IMG/VR virus record: IMGVR_UViG_3300031962_000016
Span: 1 to 34,324 of that record
DNA from: a virus
DNA length: 34,324 nucleotides
Strand: one strand, 5' to 3'
Shown here one piece after another: positions 22,185-30,217 of this stretch. Within the stretch, counting starts at the first letter, position 1. Every line of letters begins with the position of its first letter. A program made the translations under genes and the position numbers. The notes below the pieces were generated by a model. That model searched no databases, had not been told where the DNA came from, and was given only the letters and a program-made list of their open reading frames with translations.

Positions 22185-25100
22185 ATGAAGAAATATTTCA
22201 CCCTCGGCGCTCTGCTGCTCGCAACGGCTGTGCCTGTGCGCAGTCAGTCGGGATTTACTGCGGTGTCCGCAACAGTTACTGATCCTAGTGGTGTGCCATA
22301 CGCTGGCGGCCACGGATCAGCAGCCTTCGTCCCCTCGCCGAACGCGACCACGCAGGCACTCTTGTCTGGTAGCACTTTCCCCACGGATGTTCCGATTCCC
22401 GCGCTCGACAGCTTCGGCGCCTTCACTGGCTTGGCGCTCGCCGACAACAACGTGGTGAGCGACGGGCATTCTTCGCCTCCAGCGTCAACCTGGCGATTTT
22501 CGATCTGTTCGCAGGACGGCAAGACCTGCTTCTCGACGACAATGACCATTACCGGAGCGACGCAGAATATCAGCGCCTTGCTCAAGGCCGCGGCAGCCCC
22601 GCTCCCGATCAGCAGCTTCACGCAATTTCTGGGACTGAACAACAACTGGACCGGCACGAACAACTTCGCTGGAGCCTCGAACCTGAACGGCGGCGGAGCG
22701 CTTGTGGGAACCTTCACCGGCAATAACACGGAAAGCGGCATCGTGACGAACACAGGGACTCTCGTGCCCTGCACGATGGGACCGGGAATCTACATTGTCG
22801 GCCCTGCTGCTTGCTCCTCGCTACAAACTTCGATCAATGCAGCGGTAGCTTTAGGTGGTGGACAAGTCTGGGTGATCTCTCCGATTACGATTTTATCCAC
22901 CGTCACCGTAGGTAGCAATTCTCCATCGCACATTCCGGTAGTCCTTAAAGTCATGCGCCCAGGGGTTATCACCTGTTCCGTATCGGGAACTAATACCAAT
23001 GACTGCTTTCAGCTTTCGACCGGCTCGCGCATCGAGGGCGACATGGACCCGGACCCGACCTATGCCCAGTACGAAATTGTGCTCGGGGCAAGCATTAACG
23101 TCCGAGATGTGATCCGCCCAATAGCCCTAGATGGCTCCACGGAGAGCATCGGCGGTGGAAATATCGGCATCGACGGCGGGTGCAACAACTCATCCTCGGT
23201 GGTGAGCATCGTCAACACATCAGAAACCTTCGAGGGAACAGAATGGCACAACGTAGGAATGACCAACTTCTGCGGCAACGGCGGCTCCGGCGCAATCGGA
23301 TGGAAAATCTATACCGTCGCAGCCGCGACCGATGGTGCCGCCTCGATTGATATCAACGGTGGATGGGACATCCCCACCAACTCAAATCTATGGTTTGACA
23401 TCAACGGAACTGCGAACACTGCGGTCAATATCAATCGCATCACCTTCCGGCATCACCAGTTCCGCGCCAACGGAACTTCCACTGCGACGATGGGCAAGAT
23501 CACCTCTGGTGTGAACGGGCAGATCAAGACTATCGGCTTCATCGACTCGAACTTTGGCGCGGCTACTATCTCCAATCAAAACTTTTTGACATTCAATGGC
23601 TGTTATTACTGCTACATGATCGGAGGCCAGTTCAGTTTCCAGAGCGGCGCCAACGATGTTGGAGTCGCGCTCGGCAACACCGCAAATCAGCAGAATTTCG
23701 GTGACGACTTTCAGGACCTCGGTTTCGCTGGGGCGTGGGCGAATTTAATAACCGATGCTAGGGCTCCAAGCGCAGGGGGTAGTGCGCAGACAATGGTGTA
23801 TAACGCAGCCGGAACGATGGTCGCACGGTACTCGTCAGACGACGGCAATACAACTGCCGCCCGCTTCAACATTGCTGGCTGGACATTTGACCCGAGCAAG
23901 CCACCAGCAGTGATCGTCGGAGACACGGCGACACAGACTCTTAGTAACAAAACGCTCAATACGCCAACGATTTCCGCAGCCAATCCTACTCTCCTTGGCG
24001 TGCTAGGCTTCGATGGCGTGAACGCGCTTAAAATAGGCGACGGCACGACCAGCCAAATCGTGGCGGATATAAGCGCTAAGGACACGACCACGACGCACGC
24101 AGCGTTCGCCTCAGCGACCGGAGGAATCCTCACGACGCGAGCAATTGCTACGGGCGACATTCCCAACATCCCGCTGAATCAGATCGTCAGCCCAACCGGA
24201 GCGGTTGCGACATTCGCGGATGGCAACAACCCAGTGACCGTGAATTGCGCGCAGACGACAGACTCTCAAGACTGCTGGACGTTCGGCGAGACGTCTGCCG
24301 CAACCGGCGGAACGCTCACGAACCTGCTAGCGAACCAAGCTGAACTTCATGCTGCGACCGCTTCTGGCTCTACAGCGACTCCGCTCGAAGTCGAGCAAGC
24401 AGGCATCACGGCGACTACAGGCCCTCCGCTCGCGCAGTTCGAGAGCACGTGGAACAACGCTTCGCTCGTCGGACAGGGCATCGTCGAGAACGTGACGAAC
24501 ACGAATTCGGCGGCGGGCTCTCTACTACTGAACTTGCGTGTTGGAAACGTGACGCAATTCTCGGCTGATAAAGCTGGAAATTTGGCGATTCCTTCCGGGG
24601 CCGCATTTGCGTGGAATGCCGACACAGGCTTGAGCCGCCTCGCAGCCGCGAGCATTGGCGTTGGCAACGGCACGAATGGAAGCGTAACCGGGAATGTAAC
24701 GGCTACTTCATTCACGACGGCAACCGCTACGCCTGCCGCTAGCGGCGTGCTGCGGGTGGCGAGCGGCGATTCGCTCGGATGCTTCCGCAATGCGGCGAAT
24801 GGTGCCGACAAGTGCTTGGTCAAAAGCGGCGCAGTCTCAGGCGGCATCTCGGCCGATAGCTTGGATCTTACGCAGTTCGGAATGGAAAAAGTAACCGGGC
24901 GCTTGATGGCCGTCGGGACAGTGACAACTTGCGCATTCACGAGCGGCGGCGGCACAAGCCCATCGTGCGCGATTGACACTGGCAGCACGGACCTCGAAGG
25001 TATTATCACGCTGACGGCCGGTACGACGCCTGCTGCGCTCGGAACAATCACACTTACATTCTCGGCTACCTACGGAACGAATAAGCCGCCGTGCGTCTAC

Positions 25101-25259
25101 ACGTTGAGCAACAACGGCACAGGTGCTTGGAACGCTCGTGGAACAATCATTGATCAGACGCCTTCGACATCAAGCGATCTGTTCAACTGGGATAACAACG
25201 GCACATCTTTGACAGGAGCCTCGACTTACAAGATCAACTATTGGTGCGGAGCGAAGTGA
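22185..25259 (+). CDS. tail-fibre/spike-like protein with Sec signal peptide
   Basis: This 1024-residue protein opens with a Sec signal peptide: MKKYF, a Leu/Ala core and a likely cut after VRS or QS. Residues about 25-140 form a beta domain with TVTDPSGVPYAGG and a later WRFSICSQ...CFST motif, which also occurs in the protein encoded at 25614. The middle (about 200-550) is Gly/Asn/Ile-rich and looks like a beta-helix. TQTLSNKTLNTPTI near 588 is a motif often seen in phage tail fibres. The C-terminal part is a beta sandwich ending YWCGAK. It is probably a receptor-binding or host-surface protein. A signal peptide is unusual for a tail protein. Confidence 0.65.
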   Translation: MKKYFTLGALLLATAVPVRSQSGFTAVSATVTDPSGVPYAGGHGSAAFVPSPNATTQALLSGSTFPTDVPIPALDSFGAFTGLALADNNVVSDGHSSPPASTWRFSICSQDGKTCFSTTMTITGATQNISALLKAAAAPLPISSFTQFLGLNNNWTGTNNFAGASNLNGGGALVGTFTGNNTESGIVTNTGTLVPCTMGPGIYIVGPAACSSLQTSINAAVALGGGQVWVISPITILSTVTVGSNSPSHIPVVLKVMRPGVITCSVSGTNTNDCFQLSTGSRIEGDMDPDPTYAQYEIVLGASINVRDVIRPIALDGSTESIGGGNIGIDGGCNNSSSVVSIVNTSETFEGTEWHNVGMTNFCGNGGSGAIGWKIYTVAAATDGAASIDINGGWDIPTNSNLWFDINGTANTAVNINRITFRHHQFRANGTSTATMGKITSGVNGQIKTIGFIDSNFGAATISNQNFLTFNGCYYCYMIGGQFSFQSGANDVGVALGNTANQQNFGDDFQDLGFAGAWANLITDARAPSAGGSAQTMVYNAAGTMVARYSSDDGNTTAARFNIAGWTFDPSKPPAVIVGDTATQTLSNKTLNTPTISAANPTLLGVLGFDGVNALKIGDGTTSQIVADISAKDTTTTHAAFASATGGILTTRAIATGDIPNIPLNQIVSPTGAVATFADGNNPVTVNCAQTTDSQDCWTFGETSAATGGTLTNLLANQAELHAATASGSTATPLEVEQAGITATTGPPLAQFESTWNNASLVGQGIVENVTNTNSAAGSLLLNLRVGNVTQFSADKAGNLAIPSGAAFAWNADTGLSRLAAASIGVGNGTNGSVTGNVTATSFTTATATPAASGVLRVASGDSLGCFRNAANGADKCLVKSGAVSGGISADSLDLTQFGMEKVTGRLMAVGTVTTCAFTSGGGTSPSCAIDTGSTDLEGIITLTAGTTPAALGTITLTFSATYGTNKPPCVYTLSNNGTGAWNARGTIIDQTPSTSSDLFNWDNNGTSLTGASTYKINYWCGAK

Positions 25260-25603
25260 TGAAGCGTCTGTTCGCTGAAATATTTGCTGGTGCCCTGCTA
25301 TTGATCTTACTTTTGCATTCTTACAGCCACGCTTCGAGCGTCAACACTACTTGGATTTACAACACTTCCGGAGTCGAGCAGATTGGCGAGCATATCGTCA
25401 TCGGAACGGCGACTCTTTCTGCGGGAACCGTTACCGTGACGCTAAGCGGAAAAGCCGTATTTACGTCTACTACGAGCTACTCTTGCGGCGTGTCGGATAT
25501 GACGACGATCAACGCGACTGGATTGATCCGCAACAGCGGCTCGTCATTCACGCTCAACGGAGTGCTTACCGATGTCATCGGGTTCGTTTGTGTTGGCACG
25601 TGA
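25259..25603 (+). CDS. secreted small beta-sandwich protein
   Basis: ATG 25259 overlaps the previous stop (TGATG). The 114-residue product has an N-terminal signal peptide (Lys-Arg, then a Leu/Ile core, cut after SHA). Its body is beta-rich, with GTATLSAGTVTVTLSG, a Cys pair and FTLNGVLTDVIGFVCVG at the end. The body resembles the C-terminal domain of the upstream fibre-like protein, as if that head domain existed on its own. Confidence 0.6.
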   Translation: MKRLFAEIFAGALLLILLLHSYSHASSVNTTWIYNTSGVEQIGEHIVIGTATLSAGTVTVTLSGKAVFTSTTSYSCGVSDMTTINATGLIRNSGSSFTLNGVLTDVIGFVCVGT

Positions 25604-25613
25604 GGATACTTCC

Positions 25614-27431
25614 ATGAAGAGACTGCTCATCGCACTATTGATCCTGCTGAGCGCTGCGGTTGGCGCTGAAGCGCAAACAATCTCGGTTTCGCTCTCAGTG
25701 ACCGACTCAGGAAGCCAATCATGGAATAGTGGGACTTGGTCTGTTGTCCTTGATGGCCCAGTCTCCACGGTGTGTCCTGCGGGAGCGACTCCACCGCAAT
25801 CGGGCACCTTGAGCGCTACTGGCACGGCTACTATAACGCTCGCTGACAACGCGACTTGCCAGCCATCAGGAACGAAATGGAGGTTCACGGTCTGTCCGCA
25901 ACCGGGAATTTCCTCGGGGTGCTTTTCTACTTCGCTGGTCGCGGCGCCGACCGTCGCGCTCACCCCTCCGGCCATTTCTATCGCTGTGCCCACCACGCAG
26001 CAGGTCATCAAGCCAGTAACCGCTTACGCGGACAGTGAGATAAGCGGCGGTTGGCTCGGCTTCACCTACTACAACGTAACCACTGTGGGTACCCGCCAGT
26101 GCACTGCCGTAGGTGCAAGCGGCTGCACGACCTGGGGCGCAGGCGGCGGCGTCAGCCCCATACCTGGAGTGTTTCAATCCAACCTTGATCCGCCACTTTA
26201 CCAGAACTATTCGCTAACGACTACTGGCGCTCAGGCAGGAATCAATCTCACAGCCACGCCCATCGACACCCACACGATCAGTTGGCGTCCTTCAGGGACA
26301 GTTTCGACTTGTACGGTCGCGCTTGATACTTCGCCCGATGGAGTCTCGTGGACGGCAGGAGCGGCTATCCCCGGTCAAACCTGTACGGCTGCTGGTCAAT
26401 TTTCCACTGCTTCTCCCGTAGTAGCTAACTTCGTCCGGGTGAATCTTACGACGCTGACCGGCGGTGGAACTGTCGCCATTGTCTATTCTGGTCGCTTAGC
26501 TCAAAGTCCATTTAGCGAAGGCGGGGGTGGGCCAACGATACCTTGCGCAGGTTCTCCCACCGGCCTTGTCATTAAGCAAGGCGATTACATCATCCAGAAC
26601 GATACTGGGAACACGGGTGGTGCTAGTTTTACGCTGACATATCGAATGATTCTTGCAACGGGGGAACGCAAAGAGTTTCAGAACGCGGGGCTTGCGGGAG
26701 CGGCAGGAAACGGGCCAGCCTACAATTTCTTCCCTCTTCCAGAGGGATGTCTCACTGCCGTTTCCTTGACTCTTATCGGTGGGTCAGTGGACTCCGGTCA
26801 AACTGTAGCGCAAGTATTCGTTGGCCGTAACGCCTCTCCAGTTCCGAATGCAAGCTCAACGCAAATTCTAGCTTGCCAACTGAGTTCTAATTATTCATGT
26901 GGTTGGCCGGGAACGTGGCGAGCGCCAACAGACGGCCAGGGTCTAAATCAAAGTTGTACGATAGCCAATCCTGCGGCGGGGGCTGATCTTAGCCAAAACA
27001 TAAACACTGGAACCCTAACTTGCAACGGGGTGAGTGGAATGACCGGCCAGAAACATTGGCTATCCAATATCCGGTTCACCCTAACGACGGATGCTAATGC
27101 GGCGGCGCGGCAAGTGTGCATCAAACTCACGAATGCCAACGGAAATGGCGATTACGGCTACTGTATGCAAGCTACGCAGGCCGCCAGTACTATCGTTACA
27201 TATGATTTCACCGCTGGAGTAGGACCAACGTTTCTAGGTGGTGCTTCGCTCCCGGTCATCCCCACGACAAACGTCGCTGGCACGGCTAACGAAGTCCAGG
27301 GAACGTTACCTTCAAACTTTCAATACTTCGATGCGACCGTACTATCAACTCGCATTGTGAATAAACAAGTAGCCGACCAACTCAGTGCAATCGTAGTCCG
27401 AATTTTCTGGAGCCACCATGATACCGACTAA
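25614..27431 (+). CDS. tail-fibre/adhesin-like protein with Sec signal peptide
   Basis: ATG 25614 has GAGGA about nine bases upstream. The 605-residue product begins MKRLLIALLILLSAAVGAEA, a textbook signal peptide with an AEA cut site. Residues about 22-150 repeat the beta domain of the protein at 22185 (KWRFTVCPQ...CFSTS). After this come Thr/Gly-rich beta segments (AGINLTATPIDTHTISW, then CTVALDTSPDGVSW) and a C-terminal beta region. It probably binds the host surface or is displayed on it. The function and the need for export are unknown. Confidence 0.6.
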   Translation: MKRLLIALLILLSAAVGAEAQTISVSLSVTDSGSQSWNSGTWSVVLDGPVSTVCPAGATPPQSGTLSATGTATITLADNATCQPSGTKWRFTVCPQPGISSGCFSTSLVAAPTVALTPPAISIAVPTTQQVIKPVTAYADSEISGGWLGFTYYNVTTVGTRQCTAVGASGCTTWGAGGGVSPIPGVFQSNLDPPLYQNYSLTTTGAQAGINLTATPIDTHTISWRPSGTVSTCTVALDTSPDGVSWTAGAAIPGQTCTAAGQFSTASPVVANFVRVNLTTLTGGGTVAIVYSGRLAQSPFSEGGGGPTIPCAGSPTGLVIKQGDYIIQNDTGNTGGASFTLTYRMILATGERKEFQNAGLAGAAGNGPAYNFFPLPEGCLTAVSLTLIGGSVDSGQTVAQVFVGRNASPVPNASSTQILACQLSSNYSCGWPGTWRAPTDGQGLNQSCTIANPAAGADLSQNINTGTLTCNGVSGMTGQKHWLSNIRFTLTTDANAAARQVCIKLTNANGNGDYGYCMQATQAASTIVTYDFTAGVGPTFLGGASLPVIPTTNVAGTANEVQGTLPSNFQYFDATVLSTRIVNKQVADQLSAIVVRIFWSHHDTD

Positions 27432-28452
27432 AAAACTCACAGTGATCTTGCTGCTGTTCTCGTTTGCTTTTTTCCCGTTGCAAGCAGCAAACACGCTCAC
27501 GTCGCTGCAAAGCGATACGTTCACGCGAGCGAACGCTCCTAACCTGGGAGCGAACTGGGGAGCGGTCAACAACAATGGCGGTTGTCAAATCGCAAGCAAT
27601 TTTGCAAAACCGACGAGTACAGCGCAAACAGGATTTTGTTTTTTTAGTTCGGCTGATTGGCCAAACGACCAAGCGGCCCAAGCCACTCTTGGACTTATCA
27701 CCACCCTGGGAACTGACTTGGCTGATGCAGTCGTTCGCGGCCAGTTCCCGATGAACGGCCCTAGCGGTTACATTGCTGGTTCGTATAATACGAACACCAA
27801 CGTCCATCTTCTCCGAGCCAACGGTAGTTGTTGTACTGACCTGACCTCGGCTGGAACCGTGGCTCAAGGGGATGTGATCCAGCTTGTAGCTGTCGGCTGC
27901 AATCCGGTGAACTTGACGGTATTCCAAAACGGCGTTTCTCGAATCACTTTCACCGATTCGAGCGCCAGTCAGATTTGTGCCGGTTCACCAGGGATTTTGG
28001 TCTTCTCTCCGGCCAACGTGGCCAACGTCGGGGTTACAAACTGGACGGGCTATGCCGTATCGAATCCGCCTACAGTGAACAATACGGCGCCATTTCCAGT
28101 GCTGACCCGTGCTACGTCTACGAATCTTGGGAATCTGACTGGGGCATCACAGGCGTTACAATTCACGCTCCCCAGTTCAGTGAGCAGAATTCAGATCATC
28201 GTCGGGAGTGCATCAGGAACGGCTGCTGCTCCAGCTTGGTCGCTTGAATGCAGCCAAGATTCTGGCACTAGTTGGTTCGGGGTTCCTGCTCAAATCGTTC
28301 CGAATGCAGCCCCCCAACTCGGCGACATCTTCCCGATTTACACTCCGTTTTACGATGTGTTCGGCTTAGGAGGTGCTTCTTGCAGGTTTGGTTTGGGCAC
28401 GACAAGCGGGACAGTGACGGGCACTTTACCTGTGTGGGTGGTAGTTGGATGA
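27418..28452 (+). CDS. secreted beta-sandwich protein (LamG-like plus terminal domain)
   Basis: ATG 27418 has GGAG about five bases upstream and overlaps the previous gene by 14 nt. The 344-residue product has a signal peptide (Lys-Lys, a Leu/Phe core, cut after LQA). It then has DTFTRANAPNLGANWG, the opening of concanavalin/LamG-like jelly-roll domains, to about residue 215. The C-terminal 110 residues form another beta domain (WSLECSQDSGTSW...). Jelly rolls of this type bind glycans, so a host-surface adhesin is likely. Confidence 0.6.
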   Translation: MIPTKKLTVILLLFSFAFFPLQAANTLTSLQSDTFTRANAPNLGANWGAVNNNGGCQIASNFAKPTSTAQTGFCFFSSADWPNDQAAQATLGLITTLGTDLADAVVRGQFPMNGPSGYIAGSYNTNTNVHLLRANGSCCTDLTSAGTVAQGDVIQLVAVGCNPVNLTVFQNGVSRITFTDSSASQICAGSPGILVFSPANVANVGVTNWTGYAVSNPPTVNNTAPFPVLTRATSTNLGNLTGASQALQFTLPSSVSRIQIIVGSASGTAAAPAWSLECSQDSGTSWFGVPAQIVPNAAPQLGDIFPIYTPFYDVFGLGGASCRFGLGTTSGTVTGTLPVWVVVG

Positions 28453-28503
28453 CCCACCTCTCTCCCTCTCCCCTCTCGGCGCGAAGCGAGGAGGCAACCG
28501 CGT

Positions 28504-28704
28504 GTGGGTGAAATCCTCGTCAAACTCATGGAGTCGCCCGTCGCTCCGCTGGTGCTCTTGGTTCTGTTCTGGCTGGCCTTTCGCACCTTGCGCGCGCAGA
28601 TAAATGGAGTCGGACGGAAGGGTCGCGCGGTGGTAAGTTATTTGCTAGAGATAGAGGAGGACGAAGCGAAGCGCAAGCGGTTGAACGATTTGACGAAAAG
28701 CTAA
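28504..28704 (+). CDS. small membrane protein (holin-like candidate)
   Basis: GTG 28504 has GAGGAGG upstream. The 66-residue product has one hydrophobic span (about residues 13-28: APLVLLVLFWLAF) followed by a long charged tail (EIEEDEAKRKRL). Small single-span proteins of this layout occur as holins or antiholins near lysis genes. Two more membrane proteins follow, supporting a lysis-related cluster. Confidence 0.5.
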   Translation: MGEILVKLMESPVAPLVLLVLFWLAFRTLRAQINGVGRKGRAVVSYLLEIEEDEAKRKRLNDLTKS

Positions 28705-28759
28705 ACATAGGGAATGAACCTGAGAGACACTACCAAAATAGCATGAGAAAGATGTGTAC

Positions 28760-29050
28760 ATGAATGGGCGTTACGGGCTGGCACAAACTCCTTGGGAACG
28801 AGTGGCTATCGCTATGATCGCGGCCATCGGATCCTACTTCCGAGAAAACCCGCGTGGCGTGATGCCGGGGCAAGGTTTCCTAGCGAATTTTATTAAGCCG
28901 TTTCTCGAACTGGAATTTGTGAAGCACGACATTGAAAAAGCGATTAAGGACAACAAGCCGCGCGCAGAGGTGGAACTGGACTTGGCGGAACAAGAAAGTC
29001 GGCTTTATCAGATTTGCACAAAGATGCTTGAGCCGCATCACGAAACCTAG
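28760..29050 (+). CDS. hypothetical helical protein
   Basis: ATG 28760 has GAGAAAG about eight to ten bases upstream; GTG 28754 is an in-frame alternative. The 96-residue product is helical, with a mildly hydrophobic N-terminal helix (ERVAIAMIAAIGSYF) and a charged C-terminal helix (AEVELDLAEQESRL). It sits between two holin-like genes. No family is recognised. Confidence 0.5.
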   Translation: MNGRYGLAQTPWERVAIAMIAAIGSYFRENPRGVMPGQGFLANFIKPFLELEFVKHDIEKAIKDNKPRAEVELDLAEQESRLYQICTKMLEPHHET

Positions 29051-29059
29051 GAGGACATC

Positions 29060-29341
29060 ATGGGTAAAATTGGCCAATTCTACGCTTCACTGCCCCGCTG
29101 GGTTCAGGGCTTGCTCGTTGCCGTGGAGGGCGGAGTGGTCGGATTTCTGATTCAATGGGCTTCTGACCCGGAGCCGCTATGTTTCTCGCGCGTATGCCTT
29201 CGTCACTTCGCCGGCGCCGTTGGCGGGGTTGTCGTGATGAGCATCCGGAACTGGTTAAAACAATCTCCGCTCTCGCGCGACGTTTGGACGCCGGAACAAC
29301 GTGCAGCGGTAGTGGGTGCTCCAACACCGCCGAAGCCTTGA
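29060..29341 (+). CDS. putative two-span holin
   Basis: The ribosome site TAGGAGGA lies before ATG 29060. The 93-residue product has two hydrophobic segments: about 15-32 (VQGLLVAVEGGVVGFLIQW) and about 47-61 (FAGAVGGVVVMSI), a short loop and a charged C-terminus. This is the build of small phage holins that permeabilise the membrane at lysis. The lysozyme is encoded about 3 kb away on the other strand. Confidence 0.6.
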   Translation: MGKIGQFYASLPRWVQGLLVAVEGGVVGFLIQWASDPEPLCFSRVCLRHFAGAVGGVVVMSIRNWLKQSPLSRDVWTPEQRAAVVGAPTPPKP

Positions 29342-29401
29342 AGAACTTGCCGCTAAAAGTCGGGTCGAGTCCAAGAGCTCGATTCGGGGGAGCGGCGAGG
29401 G

Positions 29402-29436
29402 GGGCCAGGGCTAATCTGCGGAGAGGGACCTGGCCC
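29402..29436 (+). other. intergenic hairpin, possible terminator
   Basis: GGGCCAGG (29402-29409) and CCTGGCCC (29429-29436) form a perfect 8-bp GC stem around a 19-nt loop; only TTT follows. It sits after the holin-like gene and could be a weak terminator of the late transcript or an mRNA-protecting structure. Confidence 0.4.
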
Positions 29437-29447
29437 TTTGAACTGAA

Positions 29448-29579
29448 ATGCTCCTATTCCTGCTATGGCTTGCGATTTGCGCGGTCTTCTTTTTGCTGCT
29501 CACCGATAGGTTGAATGGACTATTTTCCCGCGCGAAGGTGAAGTGGAGGAACTTTTTGCACTGGCTCAGAAGGCGCTAG
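29448..29579 (+). CDS. 43-residue membrane peptide
   Basis: ATG 29448 opens a short frame with a strong hydrophobic helix (MLLFLLWLAICAVFFLLL) and a basic tail with several Arg, Lys and Trp residues. It has no visible ribosome site and its 3' end overlaps the opposite-strand gene at 29520-29711. The build suits a small lysis or membrane protein. It may be spurious, but the clean hydrophobic-then-basic layout favours a real peptide. Confidence 0.4.
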   Translation: MLLFLLWLAICAVFFLLLTDRLNGLFSRAKVKWRNFLHWLRRR

Positions 29580-29711
29580 CGGCTGCAACTCGCCAAGTTC
29601 GATCATGCAGCGCTTAATCACTTTGCAGGCGTCGTGACGCACGCGTAACGACCAGCCCGTGTCGAGCCAGATCGCATTGTGCACCCGAAGGAGAAGCATC
29701 CAGCGTACCAT
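29520..29711 (-). CDS. hypothetical small protein
   Basis: The frame reads on the minus strand from ATG 29711 (AAGG about eight bases ahead) or from GTG 29747. The 63-residue form starts with a partly hydrophobic segment (MVRWMLLLRVHNAIW), then has basic and cysteine-containing stretches. It lies at the far end of the minus-strand module, downstream of the pentamer array. It overlaps the small membrane peptide gene of the + strand tail to tail. It is not recognised. Confidence 0.4.
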   Translation of the reverse strand: MVRWMLLLRVHNAIWLDTGWSLRVRHDACKVIKRCMIELGELQPLAPSEPVQKVPPLHLRAGK

Positions 29712-29820
29712 CGGGACCGCCTTGACTTCGCGGAACTGCCCACACACTTGGTTGCTTCAACTACGCCACCTATTCGCGTGTAGTGTCAAGGGTACTAACA
29801 GGACCGCACCCCTCCATGAC

Positions 29821-30016
29821 TCACCATGCCGTAGCCTTCCACGACACGCCTTGCCGAACCAAACACCGCCATAATATGCCATAGCACGCCCACACCGGGA
29901 CTAACCCGACCTCATCCCATCGAACCGTGCCCATCCGTACCACGCCTGAACATTCCACGCCAAAGAGAGCCTCAGCCCGCCCCGCCTTGCCACTGAGCGG
30001 CTTGCCGGAGCCGACC
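29821..30016 (-). repeat. 5-nt periodic array (GGNNN), downstream segment B
   Basis: Read in fives on the + strand, 29821-29890 gives 14 units, nine ending in CC (ACGCC, TTGCC, GAACC and so on). After a one-base slip, 29902-30016 gives 23 units, 15 ending in CC. On the minus strand, the strand of the adjacent gene, each unit starts GG. Units are not identical: only the GG and the spacing are kept. Recurrent units are GGCGT, GGCAA and GGTTC. A long frame runs through it on the minus strand (29821-30288), but a 5-nt period does not favour any codon frame. Confidence 0.8.
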
Positions 30017-30055
30017 AGGGGAAACTTTTCATAAAAATCCATGCCAAACTCCGCC

Positions 30056-30165
30056 ATGCCGAACCGTGGCCAGCCAGACGGCACCACACCGAAGCGCACC
30101 GTGTCCCGCCACAACAGAGGGTACCTCAGCCCGCCCGGCCTTTGGCGGCCCGACCATACCTCGCC
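30056..30165 (-). repeat. 5-nt periodic array (GGNNN), downstream segment A
   Basis: From 30056 to 30165 there are 22 consecutive in-phase pentamers with no slip, and 14 end in CC on the + strand (GG-first on the minus strand). Looser units continue to 30235, into the 3' end of the minus-strand gene. A non-periodic gap of about 40 nt (30017-30055) separates it from segment B. The array follows the 206-residue gene directly. Confidence 0.8.
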
Positions 30166-30217
30166 AGCACCTTGCCGGACCGATAGCCGGTCACTCCGCG
30201 CCCAGGACCACCTCGCC

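Noticed and set aside
28466-28500. Pyrimidine run and partial hairpin before the holin-like gene
   Set aside because: The arms do not pair well and there is no T-run; the purine half is better explained as the ribosome site of the next gene.
29360-29400. tRNA T-arm-like sequence (GGGTCGAGTCC) that might mark a tRNA or attachment site
   Set aside because: No acceptor or anticodon stem can be built around it and no integrase is present.
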